From Chloroflexota bacterium (GTDB lineage: Bacteria; Chloroflexota; Anaerolineae; J102), in assembly GCA_013152695.1 (NCBI GenBank), contig JAADFV010000140.1, positions 1 to 6,415 of the forward strand: a stretch of 6,415 bases of DNA, given 5' to 3'. The stretch's first letter is position 1; every line of letters begins with the position of its first letter. Under the pieces are notes generated by a model. The model saw only the letters and a program-made list of their open reading frames with translations, searched no databases and had not been told where the DNA came from. Positions 1 through 6,223 of the stretch are shown piece after piece. The position numbers were made by a program, and so were the translations under genes.

Positions 1-2
1 AC

Positions 3-146
3 CTTGAGTCGGAGGCTTGGATAAAGGAAGTGTCGAGTTCTGACATGGTGTTGTTTCGAAAATGGGGGGATATGTGGCTCGTTGACGGCAGTGGGGAAGA
101 TTCTGTGGTTGTTACCCTGGACGTGTGTTTTCGTGCACCTCCCTAA
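3..146 (+). CDS. 3' end of an unrecognised gene (partial)
   Basis: This frame is open from the left edge to a TAA at 144-146 and gives a 47-residue C-terminal fragment, so the start lies outside the window. The translation has a protein-like composition: charged residues and tryptophans alternate with a short hydrophobic strand (SVVVTLDV), and it ends FRAPP. The stretch KWGDMWLVDG loosely recalls the last strands of small beta-rich (NTF2/SnoaL-like) domains, but that is only an impression and I assign no function. An imperfect hairpin starts 5 nt after the stop, as expected at the 3' end of a gene. A chance open frame of this length is possible. An overlapping frame (82-315) runs through the repeat and is less convincing. 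Confidence 0.4.
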   Translation, partial: LESEAWIKEVSSSDMVLFRKWGDMWLVDGSGEDSVVVTLDVCFRAPP

Positions 147-150
147 TTAT

Positions 151-189
151 GCCCCAGAGAGACGAGAATCGTCTACTTGTCTATGGGGC
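151..189 (+). terminator. Imperfect hairpin after the upstream partial gene
   Basis: An outer 6-bp stem (GCCCCA 151-156 with TGGGGC 184-189) encloses an inner 6-bp stem (AGACGA 160-165 with TCGTCT 169-174, loop GAA). The two are separated by an asymmetric internal loop of 3 and 9 nt. It begins 5 nt after the stop at 146, so a role in 3'-end formation is plausible. No T-run follows, so it is not a classical intrinsic terminator. Confidence 0.3.
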
Positions 190-228
190 CAAGTAAGTTC
201 CAACCGGCGAGGGGGTTGTTGTGTGCTT

Positions 229-347
229 CATCGCATCACGGGTGCGATGAACGCGAGTGTCCTCCCACCACCGACGTTCGTCCTACTATCACCTTCCGGG
301 CGTACGCCACAATAGGTGATGCGGCGCAATACAAGGCACCCTTGCCG
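229..347 (+). repeat. Dispersed hairpin repeat, left copy
   Basis: This segment matches 6224-6337 in the same orientation. The first 30 bases (229-258) agree at 27 positions, and all three differences are A/G transitions. The 16-mer GATGCGGCGCAATACA (318-333) is identical in both copies, followed by a looser match (9 of 14) to 347. The spacing between the conserved ends is similar (89 and 84 nt). The left end folds into a 9-bp stem (CATCGCATC 229-237 with 241-249, one G-T wobble) with loop ACG. A 10-bp palindrome GGCGTACGCC lies at 299-308. No protein is encoded. It resembles a REP-like or MITE-like intergenic element, and it ends about 70 bp before the kinase start. Confidence 0.7.
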
Positions 348-363
348 ATGATGTGCTCTACAC

Positions 364-389
364 CTGTCCATTGCCCTGATAGTGGACAG
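364..389. promoter_or_regulatory. Inverted repeat overlapping the kinase -35 box
   Basis: A perfect 7-bp inverted repeat, CTGTCCA (364-370) and TGGACAG (383-389), has a 12-bp spacer. Its right arm contains the proposed -35 hexamer TGGACA (383-388), so a protein bound here could control access of RNA polymerase. The half-sites are centred 19 bp apart, roughly two helical turns, which would suit a dimeric regulator. It could instead form an RNA hairpin if transcription reads through from upstream. Function is inferred from position only. Confidence 0.35.
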
Positions 390-411
390 AACAAGCTGTT
401 GCCGCTAGAAT
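383..411 (+). promoter_or_regulatory. Sigma70-type promoter for the kinase gene, predicted leaderless
   Basis: TGGACA (383-388, five of six to TTGACA) and TAGAAT (406-411, five of six to TATAAT) are separated by exactly 17 bp. Transcription would begin near 418-420, at or just before the ATG at 420. The mRNA would then have essentially no leader, which agrees with the absence of a Shine-Dalgarno sequence before this start. Confidence 0.55.
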
Positions 412-421
412 TACCGGTAAT
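410..421. promoter_or_regulatory. 12-bp perfect palindrome at the kinase start
   Basis: ATTACCGGTAAT is a perfect 12-bp palindrome. It overlaps the last bases of the proposed -10 box, the predicted transcription start and the first two bases of the ATG. That is a typical place for a repressor operator. A 12-bp palindrome is expected once or twice by chance in a window of this size, so position is the main argument. Confidence 0.35.
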
Positions 422-1232
422 GAATCTTCATTTTGTTAAACTGGGCGGCAGCCTTATTACTGATAAGAATACGCCGATTACGCCGCGGCCGTTGGTGTTG
501 CAGCGCTTGGCGCGCGAAATTGCGGCGGCACAGGTGGCTCGCCCTCACACGCGCTGGCTTATCTCACACGGCAGTGGTAGCTATGGCCATGTAGTTGGTA
601 AACAGTATCGGACCAGGGCGGGTGTTAGGGATGAACAAGGCTGGCAGGGATTTGCCCAGACAGGCTACATCGCCGGCCAACTCAATCGTCTCGTCTTGGC
701 AGCTCTGTTGCAAAACGGTGTAAGCGCTGTCAGCTTTGCCCCTTCCGCCCTCGTATCATGTGACGATGGGGAAATCACCTCATTTTTCCTGGAGCCGGTC
801 AAGCGCGCCTTAGCGGCCGGCCTTACGCCGGTGCTTTTTGGTGATGTTGCCTTTGATCGCACCCGCGGAGGCACCATCGTTTCTACGGAGCAAGTGTTGG
901 CCGCGGCTGCACTTGAGTTTCGTCCACAACACCTCACACTCGTGGGAAAAGTCGACGGTGTATTTGCGGCAGATCCCCTGCAAAACCCGCACCTCAACCC
1001 CATCCCTCACTTGAGCATCGAACAACTACCAGCCCTAATCCAGGCGTTAGGAGGCTCCCATGGTGTCGATGTCACGGGAGGGATGTTCAGCAAAATTCAG
1101 ATCATGGCCGATTTGTTGCGCCAGCTACCTGACTTGACTGTGCATCTGCTCTCGGGAGAGATTCCCGGCCGGATGCAAACCCATCTCACTCACCCCGACC
1201 AGCCTCTCGGCACCACTCTGAGCGCGGTCTGA
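420..1232 (+). CDS. Isopentenyl phosphate kinase
   Basis: This 270-residue cytoplasmic kinase of the amino-acid kinase fold phosphorylates isopentenyl phosphate with ATP to give isopentenyl diphosphate, the last step of the alternative mevalonate route. The N-terminal KLGGSLIT (residues 7-14) carries the ATP-binding lysine K7 and glycine loop. HGSGSYGH (50-57) ends in the histidine that marks isopentenyl phosphate kinases and contacts the substrate phosphate. GDVAFD (141-146), VGKVDGVFAADP (175-186) and DVTGGMFSK (217-225) are the nucleotide-side motifs. Length fits the family (about 245-270). The usual SGD stretch after GDV is replaced by STE (155-157). The frame is open back to 177, but the upstream part crosses the repeat and resembles no family member, so the ATG at 420 is preferred. 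This is supported by a promoter placed for leaderless transcription. The glycosyltransferase gene follows after 14 nt. Family assignment is firm; activity on isopentenyl phosphate is inferred from the histidine. No symbol is given because usage varies. Confidence 0.88.
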   Translation: MNLHFVKLGGSLITDKNTPITPRPLVLQRLAREIAAAQVARPHTRWLISHGSGSYGHVVGKQYRTRAGVRDEQGWQGFAQTGYIAGQLNRLVLAALLQNGVSAVSFAPSALVSCDDGEITSFFLEPVKRALAAGLTPVLFGDVAFDRTRGGTIVSTEQVLAAAALEFRPQHLTLVGKVDGVFAADPLQNPHLNPIPHLSIEQLPALIQALGGSHGVDVTGGMFSKIQIMADLLRQLPDLTVHLLSGEIPGRMQTHLTHPDQPLGTTLSAV

Positions 1233-1246
1233 TCCCGTATCTAGCT

Positions 1247-2125
1247 ATGCTTTCTGCTGCTGTCATTATCGCCAACTGGAACGGCGCCCATCATCTGCGG
1301 GTATGCCTCCAAAGCCTGCGCCAACAAACTCATCCCCAATTCGAAGTGATAGTGGTGGACAATGGTTCAAGCGACGATTCGCTGGAAATGCTGGAACGCG
1401 ATTTCCCCGAAGTCAAGGTTCTGGCCCTTCCCCAGAATTACGGTTTTGTCGTGGCTTCTAACTGGGGTGCAGCTCTGAGCACTGCCGATGTGCTGGTCAT
1501 GCTCAATAACGATACGGAAGTGGAGCCGCAATGGCTGCAAGCCCTATGTCAGGCCCTAGAAGAGCATCCGGAAGCAGGCTCGGCTGCCAGCAAAATGCTG
1601 TTGTTCGATCGCCGGGACACATTGCACTCAGCCGGTGATGTCCTCGACGCTGATTTCATGCCCCAAAATCGGGGTGTGTGGGAAATTGACCAGGGTCAAT
1701 ATGATGAAGATCGTTGGGTATTTGGTGCTTGTGGCGGTGCAGCGGCTTACCGGCGTCAGGCCTGGGAAGAGGTGGGAGGTTTCGATGACCGTTTGTTCAT
1801 GTATTTAGAGGATGTCGACCTGGCCTGGCGTTTGCAAAAAGCGGGATGGAAGTGTATTTTCGTGCCCGAAGCACGTGTTTATCACCACCTCAGCGCTACA
1901 GGGGGCGGTGTGATCGCCAGTTACTATGTTGGACGTAACACGTTGTTGCTGCATCGACGCCATTTGACGGGGGCACAATGGCGACAGCATGGTTTCGCCG
2001 TGGTGCGCGCCCATATCCGTGTGGCGTTCGATGCGTTACGCGCCTGGCGAGGGGCGGCAGCGCGAGCGCGTCTGCGCGGGATATGGCATGGCATTTGGGG
2101 CCTGGAAGGACGCCGGCATGATTGA
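1247..2125 (+). CDS. Family 2 glycosyltransferase, rhamnosyltransferase-like
   Basis: This 292-residue GT-A fold enzyme transfers a sugar from a nucleotide donor to an acceptor, probably a cell-surface polysaccharide or glycolipid. VIIANWNG (6-13) and VVDNGSSDDS (36-45) form the nucleotide-binding start. QNYGFVVASNWG (63-74) is the characteristic second block. LNNDTE (86-91) supplies the metal-binding acidic motif. GACGGAAAYRR (160-170) and the acceptor/catalytic block FMYLEDVDLAWRLQKAGW (184-201) complete the domain. The layout matches the rhamnosyltransferase (WbbL/RfbF-like) branch. No signal peptide or clear membrane helix is visible; the C-terminus after about 255 is rich in arginine and could associate with the membrane surface. 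The gene starts 14 nt after the kinase stop with no obvious Shine-Dalgarno sequence, so it is probably co-transcribed and translated from the same message. Donor and acceptor cannot be read from the sequence. Confidence 0.88.
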   Translation: MLSAAVIIANWNGAHHLRVCLQSLRQQTHPQFEVIVVDNGSSDDSLEMLERDFPEVKVLALPQNYGFVVASNWGAALSTADVLVMLNNDTEVEPQWLQALCQALEEHPEAGSAASKMLLFDRRDTLHSAGDVLDADFMPQNRGVWEIDQGQYDEDRWVFGACGGAAAYRRQAWEEVGGFDDRLFMYLEDVDLAWRLQKAGWKCIFVPEARVYHHLSATGGGVIASYYVGRNTLLLHRRHLTGAQWRQHGFAVVRAHIRVAFDALRAWRGAAARARLRGIWHGIWGLEGRRHD

Positions 2126-2160
2126 AAGAGGGATGAAACTCAGCGCTCAACCTATCGACT

Positions 2161-2188
2161 TGGACTGGCACAGATGTTCGGCTATAAT
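2161..2188 (+). promoter_or_regulatory. Promoter for ruvB with a LexA-like half-palindrome in the spacer
   Basis: A perfect -10 box TATAAT (2183-2188) lies 16 bp after TGGACT (2161-2166, four of six to TTGACA); reading the upstream box as TTGGAC at 2160 gives a 17-bp spacer but a poorer match. Transcription would start near 2195 and leave a leader of about 27 nt. Inside the spacer, GCAC-AGAT-GTTC (2168-2179) differs at one base from the GAAC-N4-GTTC core of Gram-positive LexA boxes. RuvB is SOS-induced in many bacteria, so damage control is possible but unproven here. Confidence 0.55.
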
Positions 2189-2221
2189 GACAGCGTTTCA
2201 CCTTCTCAGAGAGCCAACACT

Positions 2222-3268
2222 ATGACGGACCCCCGCCCAATCACTCCCGAACATCAAGCTGGAGACAGTCTCGATACTGCCTTACGTATCAAAAGGCTAA
2301 AGGAACTTGTCGGCCAGGATAAGGTTCGCAATAACCTCGAGATCTTGCTCGAAGCCGCGAAACAACGCGGTGATAGCCTGGATCATATCCTTTTGTACGG
2401 TCCGCCAGGCCTTGGTAAGACCACGATTGCCCATATCGTCGCCAACGAGATGGAGGTCAATCTCAAAGTAACGGCAGGCCCCGCCATTGAGCGGGCAGGA
2501 GACCTGGCAGCCATTCTTACGAACTTACGCAAAGGCGACATCCTCTTTATCGACGAGATTCACCGTTTGGGCCGGGCTGTGGAAGAAATCCTCTATCCGG
2601 CTATGGAGGACTTCGCCCTGGACATTATCATTGGTAAAGGCCCCAGTGCCCGTAACATCCGCCTCAAACTTCCTCACTTTACCGTCATTGGTGCTACGAC
2701 CCGGCTTGCCCTGTTGACTGCGCCTTTGCGAGCACGTTTTGGCGCGGTCATGCGCTTCAACTATTACGATATCACGGCAGTCGAGCACATCATCGAACGG
2801 GCCGCAAACCTTCTATCTGTGCCCTACACGCCGGCCGGCGTCCATGTGATTGCCCTACGGGCGCGAGGTACACCGCGAGTGGCCCTACGCCTTTTTCGTC
2901 GCGTACGTGATTACGCGCAAGTACGTGCCGATGGCGAAATCACGGAGGAAGTAGCGATCGCGGCCCTGAGTTTACTCGAGATCGATGCCCAGGGGCTGGA
3001 TAGCCTAGATCGCCTCGTGTTAGAATCTATCATCGTGAAATTCGGGGGTGGCCCCGTCGGTCTCGAAACGATCGCCGCCAGTGTCAGCGAAGAATCAGAC
3101 ACCATAATGGATGTCGTCGAGCCTTACCTCCTGCAGCTTGGTTTTTTGGAACGTACCCCCCGCGGCCGTATAGCCACCCCCCGCGCTTACGCCCACCTGG
3201 GCCTCCCCCTGCCGCAAAGCGAAGAGGCATCGCTTCCTGCAGATCAACCCTCGCTGTTCGACACATAG
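2222..3268 (+). CDS. ruvB: Holliday junction branch migration ATPase RuvB
   Basis: This 348-residue AAA+ motor forms hexameric rings that, with RuvA, drive branch migration of Holliday junctions during recombinational repair. Visible motifs are Walker A GPPGLGKT (60-67), Walker B ILFIDEIH (107-114), sensor 1 GATTR (157-161), the arginine-finger region PLRARFG (168-174) and sensor 2 RGTPR (215-219). The C-terminal winged-helix domain contains [18 protein letters not shown] (274-291) and FLERTPRGR (308-316). Length is normal. Two usually conserved positions differ: the common PLRDRFG has Ala at 171, and the common ANRLLRR has Leu at 222 and Phe at 225. The tail QPSLFDT (342-348) resembles a sliding-clamp binding peptide. 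The ATG at 2222 is chosen over one at 2174 because the earlier one lies upstream of the -10 box, and because AGAGAG (2208-2213) could serve as a weak ribosome site. RuvA and RuvC are not in the window. The gene sits 96 bp after the glycosyltransferase with its own promoter. Confidence 0.97.
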   Translation: MTDPRPITPEHQAGDSLDTALRIKRLKELVGQDKVRNNLEILLEAAKQRGDSLDHILLYGPPGLGKTTIAHIVANEMEVNLKVTAGPAIERAGDLAAILTNLRKGDILFIDEIHRLGRAVEEILYPAMEDFALDIIIGKGPSARNIRLKLPHFTVIGATTRLALLTAPLRARFGAVMRFNYYDITAVEHIIERAANLLSVPYTPAGVHVIALRARGTPRVALRLFRRVRDYAQVRADGEITEEVAIAALSLLEIDAQGLDSLDRLVLESIIVKFGGGPVGLETIAASVSEESDTIMDVVEPYLLQLGFLERTPRGRIATPRAYAHLGLPLPQSEEASLPADQPSLFDT

Positions 3269-3272
3269 CATC

Positions 3273-3995
3273 ATGAAACCACGCATTGGCTTCACCTCAC
3301 GCGAAGCAAACAGACAATATTTCATCACCTGGCAACGAGATTATTGGTTTTCTATCCGACTGGGTGGAGGCGAACCTGTTCGTCTTTATCCTGAGGTGGT
3401 GAAGGACGCCGATGAGGCTCTCGCTCAGCTCGACGGCCTCCTTCTCACCGGAGGTGGCGATGTGGATCCGCAAATTTACCAGCAAGCCCTCAACGGCACC
3501 GATCCCCACACCATCTATCCCGAACGCGATCGTATGGAAATGGCCCTGGTGCAAGCGGCCATTGCCCGCAATATGCCGGTATTCGGCATCTGCCGCGGTA
3601 TTCAAGTGATCAATGTGGCCCTGGGAGGCGGGCTTACGCAACATATCGAGGGCCATACTGGCAAGAACAATACCTTCGATGCTCCCCGCCCCCACTCCGT
3701 GACCGTGCGTCCCCACAGTCTCCTCGACCGCATTATGGACTCGGGACTCACCATTCAAGTCAACTCCTATCACCATCAAGCTGTGTGTTCCCATGACCTG
3801 GCCGACGCGCTCATCGCCACAGGGATTGCCAGTGATGGCGTGATCGAGGCCTTAGAGCATCCTGTGCATCCCTGGCTGCTGGGTGTACAATGGCATCCAG
3901 AACGTCTTTACGAACTCGATGCCAGCCACGAACGCCTGTTTACGACCTTTGTGCAAGCAGCACACCATTACCATCTCAGCCGATCTCCCGCTTAG
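3273..3995 (+). CDS. Class I glutamine amidotransferase-like hydrolase (peptidase C26, gamma-glutamyl-GABA hydrolase type)
   Basis: This 240-residue cytoplasmic enzyme belongs to the family that cleaves gamma-glutamyl amide bonds through a Cys-His-Glu triad, typified by PuuD (gamma-glutamyl-GABA hydrolase of putrescine degradation). The fold-typical TGGGDVDP lies at 59-66. The nucleophile elbow GICRG places the catalytic cysteine at C107. NSYHHQ (164-169) is the conserved substrate-side block of this family, and QWHPE (206-210) supplies H208 and E210. All triad residues are present and the length is normal. The ATG lies 4 nt after the ruvB stop and has no clear ribosome site, so translational coupling to ruvB is likely; queA follows 14 nt later. 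No polyamine gene is nearby, so the true substrate is open: it could be another gamma-glutamyl compound. No gene symbol is given for that reason. Confidence 0.88.
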   Translation: MKPRIGFTSREANRQYFITWQRDYWFSIRLGGGEPVRLYPEVVKDADEALAQLDGLLLTGGGDVDPQIYQQALNGTDPHTIYPERDRMEMALVQAAIARNMPVFGICRGIQVINVALGGGLTQHIEGHTGKNNTFDAPRPHSVTVRPHSLLDRIMDSGLTIQVNSYHHQAVCSHDLADALIATGIASDGVIEALEHPVHPWLLGVQWHPERLYELDASHERLFTTFVQAAHHYHLSRSPA

Positions 3996-4009
3996 GACAT
4001 TCATTGAAT

Positions 4010-5110
4010 ATGTCCGCACTCAATTTAAACACCCCCTTGCGTACTTCAGATTTCGATTACGAACTTCCCCAGGAGCGTATTGCCCAGACCCCCATCGAAC
4101 CGCGCGATCGAGCGCGGATGATGGTACTTGACCGCGCCAGGGAGGAAATCGCGCACAAGCACGTCTTTGATCTGCCAGAATACCTGGATGCAGGCGATTT
4201 ACTCGTGCTCAATGACACCCGTGTCATCCCCGCCCGACTTTACGGCCACAAGGAGACGGGGGGGCAGGTCGAGATTTTTCTGATTAAACCTCTCAGTGCA
4301 GATAGCTGGGAGGTGCTGGTACGGGGCAAAAATCTGGGGCCGGGAAAACGTATCCATTTGGGGCAAGTTGGTAGTCAGGAGATATGGGCAACAATAAGCG
4401 AAGATCGTGGCGGCCCTTTACGCACCGTCATCTTTTCGGCACCGGTGGAGAGCTGGCTACAAGAACTGGGACACATCCCCTTGCCCCCCTACATTCACGA
4501 AACACTCTCCGATCCTGAACGCTATCAAACCGTCTTCAGTCGCTATGAAGGCTCTGTAGCCGCGCCTACCGCCGGCCTGCACTTTACCCCCGACCTCCTT
4601 CTCGAACTGCGGGCCAAGGGCGTACAATTTGCCTACGTCACCCTCCATGTTAGCCTCGATACCTTTCGACCCGTCAAGGTGGACGATCCCCGCCAGCATG
4701 ACATCCATAGCGAATGGTTATCGTTTAGTGCGGATACGGCGCGGCAGGTCAATAATACACGCTTGCAGGGCAAGCGCATCGTGGCAGTGGGTACGACCAG
4801 CGTCCGAGCCCTGGAGACGGCGGCAAAAATCGCCTTGGGGCTCGCTCCATGCGATCCTGCTCCCGAGAATCTGGTCTGTGGTTGGCAGACCACCGCTGCC
4901 TGGACGGGTGAGACGGATTTGTACATCCTTCCCGGTCACCACTTCCGTGCCGTCGATGCCTTGCTGACCAATTTCCATCTTCCCCGTTCCACTTTACTCA
5001 TGCTGGTTTCAGCCTTTGCCGGGAAAGAGCTGGTCGACCGCGCCTATGCTGCGGCTATTGCAGAACAGTATCGATTCTTCTCCTTTGGCGATGCCATGCT
5101 CATCCTCTAA
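4010..5110 (+). CDS. queA: S-adenosylmethionine:tRNA ribosyltransferase-isomerase (queuosine synthesis)
   Basis: This 366-residue enzyme moves and isomerises the ribosyl group of S-adenosylmethionine onto preQ1 at position 34 of tRNAs with GUN anticodons, giving epoxyqueuosine. Conserved blocks appear in order: DFDYELPQERIAQTP (14-28), LNDTRVIPARLYG (67-79), GSVAAPTAGLHFT (181-193), TLHVSLDTFRPV (211-222), AVGTTSVRALET (259-270), TNFHLPRSTLLMLVSAFAG (320-338) and RFFSFGDAMLI (355-365). Length is slightly above the usual 340-360. The block at 211-222 reads SLDTF where many family members read GxGTF. The frame is open back to 3890, but that part overlaps the preceding gene. AGGA (3994-3997) overlaps the previous stop; it lies 12 nt before the ATG at 4010 but 6 nt before an in-frame TTG at 4004, so a start two codons earlier is possible. 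The gene is probably part of the ruvB transcription unit; ruvB-queA proximity is common in bacteria. Confidence 0.96.
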   Translation: MSALNLNTPLRTSDFDYELPQERIAQTPIEPRDRARMMVLDRAREEIAHKHVFDLPEYLDAGDLLVLNDTRVIPARLYGHKETGGQVEIFLIKPLSADSWEVLVRGKNLGPGKRIHLGQVGSQEIWATISEDRGGPLRTVIFSAPVESWLQELGHIPLPPYIHETLSDPERYQTVFSRYEGSVAAPTAGLHFTPDLLLELRAKGVQFAYVTLHVSLDTFRPVKVDDPRQHDIHSEWLSFSADTARQVNNTRLQGKRIVAVGTTSVRALETAAKIALGLAPCDPAPENLVCGWQTTAAWTGETDLYILPGHHFRAVDALLTNFHLPRSTLLMLVSAFAGKELVDRAYAAAIAEQYRFFSFGDAMLIL

Positions 5111-5155
5111 CTCGAGCATTCCTTTTCCTCCATCCTTCCACCTTACTCAGGCGAA

Positions 5156-6190
5156 ATGACCATGTCGGCTACTTCCTCATCCTCTCGTCCCACCTTATCT
5201 GTCGTAGCTCCCGTCTACAACGAAGAAGCCATTCTGCATGAACTGTATCGGCGTACACGCGAGACTCTGGATGCCCTCGGTTTAACGTGGGAGCTCATTC
5301 TTGTCAATGATGGCAGCGTCGATCGTTCTCTCGAGATTATGCAGGAACTGCACGAAAAGGACCCCCGCGTGTGTGTGATCAACTTCTCGCGTAATTTTGG
5401 CCATCAAATCGCCATCACTGCTGGCACCGATTATGCCCGCGGCGATGCCGTTGTCATTATCGATGCCGATTTACAAGATCCCCCGGGGCTCATTGCCGAG
5501 ATGGTGCAAAAATGGCGAGAGGGATATGAAGTGGTGTACGCCGTACGCAAACAGCGCAAAGGCGAGAGTTGGTTCAAGCTCTTTACAGCCCGGCTCTTCT
5601 ACCGTTTGATCAACCGTATCACCGGTTTTCAAATTCCTCTGGATACGGGCGATTTTCGCTTGATGGATCGCAAAGTGGTCGATGCCTTACGACAGATGCG
5701 CGAATACCATCGCTTTATGCGCGGCCTTTCTGTTTGGGTGGGCTTCAAGCAAACTGGGGTTGAATACGTGCGTGAGGAGCGCTACGCCGGCGAGACCAAA
5801 TATCCCCTCAGTAAGATGCTGCGCTTTGCCCTGGACGGTATCACCTCCTTTTCTCATCTACCCTTACAACTGGCCACCTACCTAGGCTTCATCATTGCCG
5901 GAATCAGCGTGTTAGGCATCATTATCGCCATTATCCTACGTGTATCAGGTAGCCAGGCTTTCTATGGCCAGGCTACAACACTGGTTACCGTCCTCTTTTT
6001 AGGTGGTATTCAGCTCATCTCCTTGGGGATTATTGGTGAATACCTGGGTCGTATTTATAACGAGGTCAAGCACCGCCCTCTGTACATTGTCAGCGAGACG
6101 ATCGGCTTTGATGATGAGTCACAACCCACTAAAACAGCACCCGTGGATGCTAGGATTGCGCAAGAAGGTGGGGACGAAGAGGCAGGGTAG
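5156..6190 (+). CDS. Membrane-anchored family 2 glycosyltransferase, polyprenyl-phosphate (GtrB/DPM1-like)
   Basis: This 344-residue enzyme probably transfers a sugar from a nucleotide donor to a polyprenyl phosphate carrier on the cytoplasmic face of the membrane. The GT-A domain shows VVAPVYNEE (16-24), [12 protein letters not shown] (47-58), [19 protein letters not shown] (76-94), the metal-binding DADLQDPP (103-110) and [10 protein letters not shown] (163-172). The block [13 protein letters not shown] (209-221) precedes the membrane part. Two hydrophobic helices follow at about 237-261 and 273-297, then a short positively charged segment and an acidic tail (318-344). This arrangement is that of the GtrB/YkcC-type transferases; the sugar is not readable. 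Two starts are possible: ATG 5156 and ATG 5162, with a weak AGG at 5149-5151 lying 4 or 10 nt upstream respectively. The gene begins 45 nt after queA across a pyrimidine-rich gap without a visible terminator or promoter, so it may be the last gene of the ruvB unit. Confidence 0.93.
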   Translation: MTMSATSSSSRPTLSVVAPVYNEEAILHELYRRTRETLDALGLTWELILVNDGSVDRSLEIMQELHEKDPRVCVINFSRNFGHQIAITAGTDYARGDAVVIIDADLQDPPGLIAEMVQKWREGYEVVYAVRKQRKGESWFKLFTARLFYRLINRITGFQIPLDTGDFRLMDRKVVDALRQMREYHRFMRGLSVWVGFKQTGVEYVREERYAGETKYPLSKMLRFALDGITSFSHLPLQLATYLGFIIAGISVLGIIIAIILRVSGSQAFYGQATTLVTVLFLGGIQLISLGIIGEYLGRIYNEVKHRPLYIVSETIGFDDESQPTKTAPVDARIAQEGGDEEAG

Positions 6191-6223
6191 CAGAGCGGGG
6201 TGAACGCTAGGTGGTTTTTTTCT
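6191..6223 (+). other. Short spacer with a T7 run after the last glycosyltransferase gene
   Basis: A run of seven T (6215-6221) follows a weak 4-bp stem (AGCG 6194-6197 with CGCT 6205-6208). The stem is too short and too far from the T-run for a convincing intrinsic terminator. Still, this is the only T-run after the gene, and the repeat hairpin begins right after it, so transcription may end around here. Confidence 0.25.

Noticed and set aside
82..315. 77-residue open frame on the + strand
   Set aside because: It overlaps the more protein-like frame ending at 146, crosses the hairpin and the repeat, and shows no recognisable motif.
177..419. In-frame N-terminal extension of the kinase reading frame
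   Set aside because: It runs through the dispersed repeat, lies upstream of the proposed promoter, and resembles no kinase N-terminus; the family signature begins right after the ATG at 420.
3297..3794. 165-residue open frame on the - strand
   Set aside because: It is the antisense shadow of the hydrolase gene, whose catalytic motifs are all on the + strand.
5111..5155. Possible terminator or promoter between queA and the last glycosyltransferase
   Set aside because: The gap is pyrimidine-rich, but no stem-loop with a T-run and no -35/-10 pair could be made out.
5949..5976. Imperfect 10-bp inverted repeat inside the last glycosyltransferase gene
   Set aside because: It lies in the coding sequence between the two membrane helices and has one mismatch; most likely chance from similar codons (SGSQA, YGQAT).
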